Shown here: one piece after another, positions 26,187 through 33,302 of the stretch | Position numbering within the stretch: the first letter of the stretch is position 1 | Layout: each line of letters opens with the position of its first letter | Source: Alistipes sp. | GTDB taxonomy: Bacteria > Bacteroidota > Bacteroidia > Bacteroidales > Rikenellaceae | DNA: 35,092 bases | NCBI GenBank assembly: GCA_017465055.1 | Contig: JAFTWZ010000010.1 | Coordinates: forward strand, 1 to 35,092 | Direction of reading: 5' to 3' | The notes under the pieces: generated by a model | Seen by the model: only the letters and a program-made list of their open reading frames with translations | Databases searched by the model: none | What the model was told of the DNA's origin: nothing | Program-made: the position numbers and the translations under genes

Positions 26187-26373
26187 CGATTATTGCGGAC
26201 TATCCCCCTCGCGGATTGAGGAGATACGAGAACGCCACCGCCACTTTGTACCTGTTCGAGTGGATGACCGCACAACCATATTTATCGACCCCTCTCGGAA
26301 TGTTGAGGAGGCACGAAAGCGATTTATTAAGGATTTGAAATTTTGGAGAACTAAACACTTTAACGATGAATAG
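26179..26373 (+). CDS. Small basic protein, unknown
   Basis: 64 aa (MSSDYCGLSPSRIEEIRERH...). It starts inside the end of the previous gene and overlaps the following gene by eight bases; such overlaps support real, coupled translation. Arg/Lys-rich helices suggest nucleic-acid or protein binding. No family recognised. Confidence 0.65.
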   Translation: MSSDYCGLSPSRIEEIRERHRHFVPVRVDDRTTIFIDPSRNVEEARKRFIKDLKFWRTKHFNDE

Positions 26374-26641
26374 AGAAAAGAAAAAGGAGTATTATGCTCG
26401 GATAGGGTTTTGCGAGAGGATTACCCCAGAGGATAAGGTGTTTGCGTGTTTGATATGTTGCGGATATAGTGCCTCGCAGGCGTATATTATAGCATATCCG
26501 ACCAAAGCAAGCATCAATAGTGCCGCAGCTCTCGCCAGCCGTAAGGTCGGTTCGTGGGAAATACAAGCCGTTTTACGCTACTTTAAGCGAATGTACGATA
26601 ACGGCTCGGTAGCCTTTCCCGACCATCTAATAAAGAATTAG
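26366..26641 (+). CDS. Small-terminase-like HTH protein (weak call)
   Basis: 91 aa. The segment KVFACLICCGYSASQAYIIAYPTKASINSAAALASRKV resembles the N-terminal HTH of phage small terminase subunits, where an A-Y-x-x-A-Y-P..S..A.A.ASR pattern is common. If correct it would recognise a pac site and support packaging by a helper phage, as in phage satellites. It lacks the C-terminal part of a full TerS and could be a generic HTH regulator. It overlaps the preceding gene by eight bases. Confidence 0.6.
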   Translation: MNREKKKEYYARIGFCERITPEDKVFACLICCGYSASQAYIIAYPTKASINSAAALASRKVGSWEIQAVLRYFKRMYDNGSVAFPDHLIKN

Positions 26642-26682
26642 GGCAAAGAATATCAATGTATAACAAATTAAAAATCAAGAAA

Positions 26683-26910
26683 ATGCAAAACAATTATCAA
26701 GAGATTATCGATTTGGTAGCCAAGAAGTGCCAAGAGGTGTTAGCACCACTTTACGCTGAATTGGAGGAGTTGCGTGCCAAGTATTACCCAGCAGAGCCAA
26801 AGGTTAAGCAACCGACCCCCGAAGAGGTTGAGGATGCGGAGTTGGAGGAGAAACGCAAGGAGTGGCAAAAGTTGGCTAACGAACTCCGTGAGCAAGGAAA
26901 AATTCAATAA
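26683..26910 (+). CDS. Small coiled-coil protein, unknown
   Basis: 75 aa from the ATG at 26683; an in-frame ATG at 26656 would add nine residues. It is highly charged, with two predicted helices (YQEIIDLVAKKCQEVLAPL; EEVEDAELEEKRKEWQKL) joined by a proline-rich linker. It is plausibly a coiled coil. No known function. Confidence 0.6.
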   Translation: MQNNYQEIIDLVAKKCQEVLAPLYAELEELRAKYYPAEPKVKQPTPEEVEDAELEEKRKEWQKLANELREQGKIQ

Positions 26911-26932
26911 CGATATTAACACAACCAAGATT

Positions 26933-27568
26933 ATGACAAAAGAGAAAAAGAATATATCGTATGTGCCTTATGTATCGAAAGAGATTATAGAGGACACAAT
27001 TAGAGATTTTAATGCACGATGCCAACGCTTACACGACTTACTCGCATCGAAGAATGAAACCCTCCAAGACGCTATCAAATACCAGTCGGATGGAGTGGAT
27101 TGGAAAAGAAAGGCGAAGATTGCAGAATGTGAGGCATATATCGAGCGTACGCAGATGCCTACTTACCTACGACAATCGGCTCTCGATGCAGCCCACAATG
27201 ACAACGATAACGACTATATCCGACTACTTGCGGGAGCGTTTGGCTCGTTCCACTTCGATTGTTCGAAAGATATTGAGATTGTAGGCGATAAGTGGGTTAT
27301 CGCTCAACATATAGTCGATGAGATTATAGACAAGCATACCTACACCCTTACGGATAAGGAAATGAAACTCTTTGCTCGGTACAAGCAGATGATTGAGATT
27401 GCGGAGGAGTTGCACCGAGAGTATTATTTCTTTGGAGGAACACTCGACTATAACGATGAGTTGAGAATGTACGACACAGAGGCGGAACTTGCCGAGCGTT
27501 TCATCAGTTGCCAACGAGCAACACCCGAAGAGATTGCAGAACGAAAAAAGAAATACGGCTCAATATAG
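26933..27568 (+). CDS. Unknown 211-aa helical protein
   Basis: The start is the ATG at 26933 (MTKEKKNISYVPYVSKE). A longer frame through the preceding gene is not credible. It is helical and charged, with no motif I recognise; the C-terminus has YYFFGGTLDYNDELRMYDTEAELAERF. It is the last gene of the block from 25845, and a perfect terminator follows 31 bases after its stop. Confidence 0.72.
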   Translation: MTKEKKNISYVPYVSKEIIEDTIRDFNARCQRLHDLLASKNETLQDAIKYQSDGVDWKRKAKIAECEAYIERTQMPTYLRQSALDAAHNDNDNDYIRLLAGAFGSFHFDCSKDIEIVGDKWVIAQHIVDEIIDKHTYTLTDKEMKLFARYKQMIEIAEELHREYYFFGGTLDYNDELRMYDTEAELAERFISCQRATPEEIAERKKKYGSI

Positions 27569-27598
27569 GTCTGACAGCCTCATAGTGTTTTTTAGTTG

Positions 27599-27633
27599 GG
27601 AGTGGCTTGCGTATGCAGGTCGCTCCTTTTTTT
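27599..27633 (+). terminator. Terminator ending the replication/small-gene block
   Basis: GGAGTGGCTTGC (27599-27610) pairs with GCAGGTCGCTCC (27615-27626), including three G-U pairs, with a GTAT loop, then seven T. The T run overlaps the -33 box of the next promoter. Confidence 0.88.
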
Positions 27634-27661
27634 GCTCGATAAGAATAATTTACTAACTTTG
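27631..27661 (+). promoter_or_regulatory. Promoter for the structured RNA/cargo transcript
   Basis: TTTG (27631-27634), 19 bases, then TAACTTTG (27654-27661), an ideal match. Transcription would begin near 27668. There is no ORF until 28017. Confidence 0.8.
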
Positions 27662-27667
27662 CAATAG

Positions 27668-27850
27668 AATTGCGGGATACGCAGTTTGTTTGATGGCATT
27701 TAGGCTATTGTTGTTATTGAGTAAAACGACCAAATTATTACTACGAACACACAATAGGCACACTAAATGCTCACGCTGTATGGCGTGGGTTGTGCTTATG
27801 TTCGTATGGGTGCTTGGTCGTACCTTCTCAATAGTAAGCTATACCCACGC
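27668..27850 (+). ncRNA. Rod-like structured RNA of the element
   Basis: Five nested stems stack into one rod: TATTGAG/CTCAATA (27715-27721 with 27827-27833), ACGACCAA/TTGGTCGT (27726-27733 with 27814-27821), TACGAACA/TGTTCGTA (27742-27749 with 27799-27806), GCACA/TGTGC (27758-27762 with 27791-27795) and CACGC/GCGTG (27772-27776 with 27783-27787). It has its own promoter. It may be a separate RNA or the long leader of the lipoprotein gene. No riboswitch or retron family recognised; no reverse transcriptase nearby. Confidence 0.62.
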
Positions 27851-28016
27851 TTCTCTTTTGAGTTAAGCGGTTGTTATCTAACAGCAACGAGTGCAAAAAG
27901 CACTATTATATGTTTAACTTAAATTCAAAGTATTATGTGGTTTGTTGTAGTATGTTTAACAAGCATAAGCATCAATATCCAAGTTTAATTTAGAGTAACT
28001 ATTAAATCATACAACT
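27851..28016 (+). other. AT-rich leader upstream of the lipoprotein gene
   Basis: Small hairpins only: TGTTA-TC-TAACA near 27875 and AGTGC-aaaaa-GCACT at 27890-27904. I see no gene and no second TAnnTTTG promoter, which suggests the cassette is read from the promoter at 27654 or that its promoter is weak. Confidence 0.4.
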
Positions 28017-28823
28017 ATGAAACGAGCATACAAAAATATGCACACCTTATTTGCTGTGATAATCGCAATAAGTTGTATCTCTTGTTCAAATGAGAGAGTC
28101 GATATTCTATCAACCATTCCAGATGGTTTTGACCCGATGTATATGTATGGTAATGTCAAGGAGGTTATTGTTACATCGGAATATATGTGCGATACAATCA
28201 AATTAGATAAGGCAGGGAGGATTATACAAAAAGGACATAGGCATTATTCATACGATGCAGATGGTGTTTTAATAAGCCAACAGGCGGGGCATATCAAGAA
28301 CGAGTATGTCTATGATGGCAATTTGCTTGTAGCAACTAAATGCTATCGCCGTAATACATTAGATGATATTTACAAGTATTTCTATAACGACAAAAGTCAA
28401 ATTGTTTCAAAAAAATGGTATAGTGATGACGAGTTAAAGCAAGAATGTCGGTATGAATATAATGATGATGGGAATGTATCAAGCGAAACGGATATAGATT
28501 ATTACATTACCAATAGCATATATAATCGCTTGGGCTATAAAGTTGAACCATCAATGACTCGCACTATTTATTCTTACGACAAGAAAGGAAATGCTATAAA
28601 AGAAGATTATTACAATAACTCCAACGAGGTAAGCCGTTCTACTAATTTCAAGTATGACGATAAGGGTAATGTCATTTATGAGGAAGAATTAGATTATGAC
28701 GATATGGAGAAAGAGATTATTACTTATAGATACAAGTATGACCGAAAAGGTAATTGGATAGAACAAGTTGCATCTTGCAATGGAGAAACAAGAACTACTA
28801 AAAGAGAGATTACATACTATTAA
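28017..28823 (+). CDS. Lipoprotein with YD/RHS-like repeats, unknown
   Basis: 268 aa. The signal peptide (residues 1-23, AVIIAISCISC) ends in a Cys suitable for lipidation. The body has repeated short beta motifs of the form YxYDxxG/YNDDG (HYSYDADGVL, YEYNDDGNV, YSYDKKGNA, FKYDDKGNV, YKYDRKGNW), as in YD/RHS-like repeats found in many Bacteroidetes surface lipoproteins. No toxin domain follows. It is probably exported and membrane-anchored. It starts a three-gene series with 11- and 3-base gaps and is the first likely cargo gene. An immunity or receptor-modification role is only a guess. Confidence 0.85.
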   Translation: MKRAYKNMHTLFAVIIAISCISCSNERVDILSTIPDGFDPMYMYGNVKEVIVTSEYMCDTIKLDKAGRIIQKGHRHYSYDADGVLISQQAGHIKNEYVYDGNLLVATKCYRRNTLDDIYKYFYNDKSQIVSKKWYSDDELKQECRYEYNDDGNVSSETDIDYYITNSIYNRLGYKVEPSMTRTIYSYDKKGNAIKEDYYNNSNEVSRSTNFKYDDKGNVIYEEELDYDDMEKEIITYRYKYDRKGNWIEQVASCNGETRTTKREITYY

Positions 28824-28834
28824 ACAAAAGTCTT

Positions 28835-29188
28835 ATGGAGAATTTAGAAGAAAAAATCGTTGAGCAAACAACGAATGAGGTGGAACAAACATCTGTTTCG
28901 CAAGAAGAACAAACCGTGAATGTCAATTTCAAAAGCATTATTAAGTGGGGACTTGTAGCATTAGGATTTATTTTCCTATCAGTTGGTATTAACTACTTGA
29001 TTCAGGATTTGCACTATTTAGACAATCCGATGGACTTTACCGAAGAGCGTTATGTTGGAGGTGATGCCTATAATTACATCATATCGGCAGCCCGTTCAAC
29101 TGCTGTTATGGTAAAAAGTTTAATTTGGGTAGTTTTAGGTTGCTCTTCAATAATGGTAAGTCGCACTATTCATACCACGAAAGAATAG
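28835..29188 (+). CDS. Small two-TM membrane protein, unknown
   Basis: 117 aa. The N-terminus is acidic and glutamine-rich (residues 1-30), with membrane segments at about 38-57 (WGLVALGFIFLSVGINYLI) and 92-110 (VKSLIWVVLGCSSIMV). No family recognised. It lies between the lipoprotein and a second membrane protein and probably acts with them in the envelope. Confidence 0.78.
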   Translation: MENLEEKIVEQTTNEVEQTSVSQEEQTVNVNFKSIIKWGLVALGFIFLSVGINYLIQDLHYLDNPMDFTEERYVGGDAYNYIISAARSTAVMVKSLIWVVLGCSSIMVSRTIHTTKE

Positions 29189-29191
29189 ACT

Positions 29192-29599
29192 ATGATTGTA
29201 AAAAAGAAAAATCTAATAATAGTTTGTATCGTAGTATCTATTAGCGTTATTGTAGCCTCAATCGCCATTTCTGCTTATGTTAGAAAAGCAAGTGAGGAGC
29301 GTGAGAAACAAGAACTAATGAACAAATTCAATCGAGCTGTTGATAGAGAATATAAAGACCTCGAAAGAGAGTATAACTCGATAGTCGATGTTATCAAGGA
29401 TTACGACTACTCCGATTCGTTTAGATGGAAATATATTATTAAGTTAAGCGATTTGGTTGATGACTATGAATATAGGCGTGTATATGCAGACTATGGAGTT
29501 AGTTCTGTTTTGAGCCGTATAAGAAGTAACAAAGAGAAAGATATGACAACACTAAAAACCAAAGCACAAATTAAAGTGCTTTACGGAGAAGACGACTAA
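29192..29599 (+). CDS. Single-TM protein with coiled coil, unknown
   Basis: 135 aa. A lysine-rich start precedes a membrane segment (residues 7-28, NLIIVCIVVSISVIVASIAI). A long charged helix (30-75, KASEEREKQELMNKFNRAV...) follows, suggesting an extracytoplasmic coiled coil. No catalytic motif. It is followed by a terminator and ends the cassette. Confidence 0.78.
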   Translation: MIVKKKNLIIVCIVVSISVIVASIAISAYVRKASEEREKQELMNKFNRAVDREYKDLEREYNSIVDVIKDYDYSDSFRWKYIIKLSDLVDDYEYRRVYADYGVSSVLSRIRSNKEKDMTTLKTKAQIKVLYGEDD

Positions 29600-29620
29600 T
29601 CCAAAATGATTTAGATAGAT

Positions 29621-29650
29621 GAGGTTGCTGATTATCGGCAACCTCCTTTT
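29621..29650 (+). terminator. Terminator of the cargo cassette
   Basis: GAGGTTGC (29621-29628) pairs perfectly with GCAACCTC (29638-29645), then CTTTT. It lies 21 bases after the last cassette gene. Confidence 0.82.
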
Positions 29651-29782
29651 GTTATCAAGGTCGAGCCAAAAATTACATCAAAAAAATTTTAGGGTCGCAC
29701 CTAACCCTTTTACACTATCCGAGCCGATTACCCCTCGCACCCCTTGCCGGCATCGGAGTTCTGCGAGATTTAGAGCCAAGAG

Positions 29783-29866
29783 TTGCACGATTGCAAAAAA
29801 ATACTTATCTTTGCTCTACCTTAATACTCATAACTGACCGCTTGCCCATCGGGTAGGCGGTTTTTA
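29783..29866 (+). ncRNA. Promoter and terminator pair: possible tiny RNA or attenuator
   Basis: TATCTTTG at 29806-29813, with TTG at 29783-29785 20 bases before it, predicts a start near 29820. ACCGCTTGCCC then pairs with GGGTAGGCGGT (29837-29861), followed by TTTTT, so the RNA would be under 50 nt. In the excised circle this promoter would point through attP towards the integrase, so the hairpin could act as an attenuator there. This is inference. Confidence 0.45.
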
Positions 29867-29873
29867 TGTGCCT

Positions 29874-29895
29874 ATGTAGCGAATATGTAGCAACT
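29874..29895 (+). repeat. Right arm-type sites: two tandem 11-bp units
   Basis: ATGTAGCGAAT (29874-29884) is identical to the first left unit, and ATGTAGCAACT (29885-29895) differs by one base from the third. Same orientation as the left array, 69 bases from the right core. Confidence 0.8.
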
Positions 29896-29925
29896 ACTAT
29901 ACTATGACATAAAATAAAAATGGAT

Positions 29926-29957
29926 AACTCGTTGTATATCAACTTGTTATCCATTTG
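29926..29957. repeat. Hairpin next to attR
   Basis: AAATGGATAAC pairs with GTTATCCATTT around a central stretch. Downstream of tRNA-Cys on the minus strand it probably replaces the native terminator now found at 20224-20266. GTATATCAA inside it recurs at the left end near 20331. Confidence 0.55.
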
Positions 29958-29963
29958 ATTTTG

Positions 29964-29977
29964 AGGTCTGAAGCGGA
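29964..29977 (+). other. attR core within tRNA-Cys
   Basis: AGGTCTGAAGCGGA is the same as 20270-20283 and covers the tRNA 3' strand of the acceptor stem and part of the T arm. Confidence 0.85.
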
Positions 29978-30034
29978 TTCGAACCGCTGTACGAGGTTTT
30001 GCAGACCTCTGCCTAGCCACTCGGCCATCAGACC
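29964..30034 (-). tRNA. tRNA-Cys (GCA)
   Basis: 71 nt on the minus strand with a U73 discriminator. The acceptor GGTCTGA pairs with TCAGACC, the D stem is GCC/GGC, the anticodon stem GAGGT/ACCTC holds loop CTGCAAA (anticodon GCA), and the T arm GCGG TTCGAAT CCGC is canonical. CCA is not encoded. The gene is intact despite the insertion, because the element supplies the 3' end. Confidence 0.95.
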
Positions 30035-30075
30035 TTAATAACTTTAACACGGCAACGTAGTACCGTATCGGGGTG

Positions 30076-30106
30076 CAAAGATAGAACTATTTTGCAAATA
30101 TACAAA
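30076..30106 (-). promoter_or_regulatory. tRNA-Cys promoter
   Basis: On the minus strand TTTG (30103-30106), exactly 19 bases, then TATCTTTG (30076-30083). The start would be about 30 bases before the tRNA. Confidence 0.8.
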
Positions 30107-30194
30107 ATATTTGATGATAAAATTTCGAAAATTAGTAACTACCGCATATACGCCACCACAAAGCGACCCTCACGCCACTATCGATTGCTGCGCA

Positions 30195-31628
30195 CTATAT
30201 CTGCTTACGCATACGCGCAACGGGGATGTCGAGCATCTCGCGGTACTTGGCCACGGTGCGGCGCGCTATGCGGTAGCCCTTATCATTGAGGATATCCATA
30301 AGGTTCTCGTCAGTGAGCGGATGGCGCTTATCCTCGCCTGCGATGCACTCGGCAAGGATAGTCTTAATCTCGTGGCTCGACACCTCCTCGCCCGATACGG
30401 TCTGCATACCCTCCGAGAAGAGCGACTTGAGTAATATAATACCAAACGAGGTCTGTATATACTTACTGTTTACCACGCGCGAGATTGTCGAGACGTCGAG
30501 CTCCGTGCGGTCCGCGATATCCTTCAGAATCATAGGCTTCAGCTTGCTCTTATCGCCATCCTGGAAGTATTCGCGCTGGAAGTCGAGGATAGTCTGCATC
30601 GTGCGCATAAGCGTATCGTGGCGCTGCTTGATTGCCGAGATAAACCACTTTGCCGAGTCTATCTTCGACTTGACGAACTGAACAGCCTCGCGATCCTCGG
30701 CCTTGACCGTGCCATCTGGGGCTACCATATCGCGCATCATATCGCGGTAGCGACGCGAGATACGCACCTCGGGGATTCCCGATGTATTGAGGCTCAGACG
30801 CATACTACCGTCAGTATTGTCCAAGATAAAGTCGGGCGTCACGTATGGCACCGCATCGATACCCGTATCGGTATATAGGTTTCCAGGCTTAGGCGATAGA
30901 CTACGAATATACTCTATCGCCTCGCGGAACTCATCTTCGCCGACACCTAAGCGCGCCATCAGCTTCTCGTAGTGCTTCTTGGCGAATGCCTCGAAGTGGT
31001 TGGCGAGAATCTTTTTTGCCAGTTGCTTAGTAGGTGTATCGAGCGTATGGCGACGCATCTGCAACATCAGACACTCCTGAAGCGAGCGTGCCCCGATGCC
31101 CGCAGGCTCAAGCTCCTGCACTATGGCCAGCACGCGCTCTATCTCCTCTGTCGAGACCTCTAAGCCGCGCGTAAAGGCCAAATCGTCGCTAAGCGAGGTG
31201 ATATCCCTACGCAGGTAGCCATCGTCGTCTATGCTACCAACGATATATGCTGCCACGACCATCTCCACGTCGTCGAGCGAGCGAAAGCGCAGCTGCTCTA
31301 TGAGCGACTCGCCGAGCGAATGGCCCTCGGTGATATATACGGGGCGCTGCTTATCATCCTTCGAGATGTTATTTATGCGCGCCTTATACGCTGGCGTATC
31401 ATCCTCCTTGCCGATATACTCCTCGACCGATATCTTCTCCGGCAGTTCGCCCTCTTCGGTCTGTGCCGCCGTATCGACATCCTCTTCGAGCACTATATTC
31501 TCTTCGATCTCGCGCTTGATACGCTCCTCGAGCTGCATTGTAGGCAGTTCAAGTAGCTTGATCATCTGTATCTGTTGCGGCGATATCTTGGTCTGCAGCG
31601 ATATAGTCTGTTGAAGTCTGTTTGCCAT
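30195..31628 (-). CDS. rpoN: RNA polymerase sigma-54 factor
   Basis: 477 aa. Region I is glutamine- and leucine-rich (LQQTISLQTKISPQQIQMIKLLEL). The core-binding region follows (about residues 100-300). The HTH segment (DIADRTELDVSTISRVVNSKYIQTSFG) precedes the C-terminal RpoN box ARRTVAKYREML near residues 452-463. It directs polymerase to -24/-12 promoters activated by AAA+ enhancer proteins; none is encoded in this window. It lies 98 bases downstream of asnS on the same strand, separated by a hairpin with a weak T run, so read-through from asnS is possible. Confidence 0.96.
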   Translation of the reverse strand: MANRLQQTISLQTKISPQQIQMIKLLELPTMQLEERIKREIEENIVLEEDVDTAAQTEEGELPEKISVEEYIGKEDDTPAYKARINNISKDDKQRPVYITEGHSLGESLIEQLRFRSLDDVEMVVAAYIVGSIDDDGYLRRDITSLSDDLAFTRGLEVSTEEIERVLAIVQELEPAGIGARSLQECLMLQMRRHTLDTPTKQLAKKILANHFEAFAKKHYEKLMARLGVGEDEFREAIEYIRSLSPKPGNLYTDTGIDAVPYVTPDFILDNTDGSMRLSLNTSGIPEVRISRRYRDMMRDMVAPDGTVKAEDREAVQFVKSKIDSAKWFISAIKQRHDTLMRTMQTILDFQREYFQDGDKSKLKPMILKDIADRTELDVSTISRVVNSKYIQTSFGIILLKSLFSEGMQTVSGEEVSSHEIKTILAECIAGEDKRHPLTDENLMDILNDKGYRIARRTVAKYREMLDIPVARMRKQI

Positions 31629-31680
31629 AGGTGTGCGTGGTTATCTATACGGTATTAAATTAGGAGGTATCTCCATAAAC

Positions 31681-31713
31681 AATAAGCGGCCGGCCAGAGG
31701 TCGACCGCTTATT
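31681..31713 (-). terminator. Hairpin between asnS and rpoN
   Basis: AATAAGCGG (31681-31689) pairs with CCGCTTATT (31705-31713), with an inner GGCC/GGTC stem. The minus-strand T tract after it is poor, so termination may be partial. Confidence 0.65.
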
Positions 31714-31725
31714 AGGCGTTACGGC

Positions 31726-33114
31726 TTAGAACTCTGCGTTCTTAGGCGTACGTGGGAATGGTATCACATCGCGGATGTTGGCCATACCCGTAACGAAGAG
31801 CAGCAGACGCTCGAAGCCCAAGCCGAAGCCCGAGTGTGGCGCCGAACCCCAACGACGAGTGTCGAGATACCACCACAGCTCCTTGCGGCTCATACCTAAC
31901 TCATCTACCCTTGCACAAAGCTTGCCAAAGTCGGCCTCACGCTCCGAGCCACCGATAATTTCGCCGATTTGTGGGAACAATACATCCATTGCACGCACGG
32001 TCTTGCCGTCGTCGTTCTGCTTCATATAGAAGGCCTTAATCTCCTTAGGATAGTTGATAAGGATTACTGGACGCTTGAAGTGCTCCTCAACAAGGTAGCG
32101 CTCGTGCTCCGACTGCAGGTCGCAACCCCAGTCGCAAGGGAACTCGAACTTCTTGCCCGAGGCCTTCAATATCTCGATACCCTCGGTATAGTCGAGGCGC
32201 ACGAAGTCGTTGTCGAGGACAAACTGCAGACGCTCCAACAGACCCTTGTCCCACATCTTGTTCATAAACTCGAGATCCTCGCGGCAATTCTCCAACGCGT
32301 AGCGAATGAGATACTTAAGGAAGTCCTCCGCAAGATCCATATCGTCCTGTAGCTCGTAGAAAGCCATCTCTGGCTCGATCATCCAGAACTCAGCAAGGTG
32401 GCGTGGCGTATTTGAGTTCTCGGCGCGGAACGTAGGGCCAAAGGTATATATCTGACCCAAGGCCAAAGCGCCAAGCTCGCCCTCGAGCTGACCCGACACC
32501 GTAAGGCTACAAGGCTTACCGAAGAAGTCCTGAGTGTAATCTACCGTACCATCCTCGTTGCGTGGAGGGTTCTGCATATCGAGCGTCGACACGTTGAACA
32601 TAGCGCCAGCACCCTCACAGTCCGACGCTGTGATAAGTGGTGTGTGGAGATAGTAGAAGCCCTTGTCGTTGAAGTACTTGTGGATAGCAAATGCCATAGC
32701 GTGGCGTATGCGCAACACAGCACCGAAGGTATTTGTACGTGGACGCAGATAGGCAATATCGCGCAAGAACTCGAGCGAGTGACCCTTCTTCTGCAGAGGG
32801 TATGTCTCGGGGTCTGCCGTGCCATAAATCTCTATTTTCGACGCCTGCACCTCAACACCCTGACCAGCGCCAAGCGATGCTACGAGCGTACCATCTACGC
32901 GCAAGCAAGCACCTGTGGTCACCTCCTTAAGCTCTGCCTCGTCGATCTTCGCAAGGTCAACAACCACCTGGATATTGCTCACACACGAGCCATCGTTAAG
33001 CGCTATGAACGCAACATTTTTGTTTCCTCGCTTGGTTCTCACCCAGCCCTTTACTGTGATGTCTCTGCCATCGCCCTCCATCTTGAGAATCTCGGCAATA
33101 CGTACAAGTTTCAT
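31726..33114 (-). CDS. asnS: Asparagine--tRNA ligase (class II)
   Basis: 462 aa. The N-terminal OB-fold anticodon-binding domain (residues 15-100, [19 protein letters not shown]) is followed by the class IIb core. Motif 2 lies around [21 protein letters not shown] and motif 3 is [27 protein letters not shown] at the C-terminus. The last motif and [11 protein letters not shown] fit AsnRS and not AspRS. It charges tRNA-Asn with asparagine in the cytosol. A TAATTTTG -7 element lies upstream on the minus strand at 33182-33189. Confidence 0.95.
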   Translation of the reverse strand: MKLVRIAEILKMEGDGRDITVKGWVRTKRGNKNVAFIALNDGSCVSNIQVVVDLAKIDEAELKEVTTGACLRVDGTLVASLGAGQGVEVQASKIEIYGTADPETYPLQKKGHSLEFLRDIAYLRPRTNTFGAVLRIRHAMAFAIHKYFNDKGFYYLHTPLITASDCEGAGAMFNVSTLDMQNPPRNEDGTVDYTQDFFGKPCSLTVSGQLEGELGALALGQIYTFGPTFRAENSNTPRHLAEFWMIEPEMAFYELQDDMDLAEDFLKYLIRYALENCREDLEFMNKMWDKGLLERLQFVLDNDFVRLDYTEGIEILKASGKKFEFPCDWGCDLQSEHERYLVEEHFKRPVILINYPKEIKAFYMKQNDDGKTVRAMDVLFPQIGEIIGGSEREADFGKLCARVDELGMSRKELWWYLDTRRWGSAPHSGFGLGFERLLLFVTGMANIRDVIPFPRTPKNAEF

Positions 33115-33181
33115 AAGTCTATATGTTATTATTTCGTTTTATTTCGTTCTCTTGTCAATGGTCAAACGTGATTATAGGCTA

Positions 33182-33189
33182 CAAAATTA
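33182..33189 (-). promoter_or_regulatory. -7 element of asnS
   Basis: The minus strand reads TAATTTTG (TAnnTTTG). No well-spaced TTTG is seen. It lies divergent from the GH2-like gene promoter at 33231, about 40 bases away. Confidence 0.5.
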
Positions 33190-33230
33190 CTATTTTTTTT
33201 ACAAATAGATGGGATATTACCACTTTTTTA

Positions 33231-33238
33231 TACCTTTG
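33231..33238 (+). promoter_or_regulatory. -7 element of the GH2-like gene
   Basis: TACCTTTG, a perfect TAnnTTTG, giving a leader of about 57 bases. The -33 part is unclear. Confidence 0.5.
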
Positions 33239-33302
33239 TGAGGTACAAATAGGGCTTTAAGGATACTATACAACGGTATTTCCCAACCTATATTTAACTT
33301 AT

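Larger units (their letters stand above)
20270..29977 (+). mobile_element. 9.7-kb integrated element in tRNA-Cys (satellite/IME-like)
   Basis: It is bounded by direct repeats of AGGTCTGAAGCGGA at 20270-20283 and 29964-29977, the latter being the 3' end of tRNA-Cys. It encodes an integrase, DUF3853, an SF3 helicase, a primase, small phage-like genes and a three-gene envelope cassette. No relaxase, coupling protein, capsid, portal or large terminase is present. Integrase and adjacent genes are clearly more AT-rich than the flanking chromosome. The exact strand-exchange point within the core cannot be fixed. Confidence 0.88.

Noticed and set aside
27668-27850. Retron or group II intron RNA
   Set aside because: No reverse transcriptase ORF occurs anywhere in the element and no intron domain V-like motif is visible.
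20482-29599. Conjugative or mobilisable transposon with relaxase
   Set aside because: None of the proteins shows relaxase, MobA/MobC or Tra motifs. Only integration and replication functions are recognisable.
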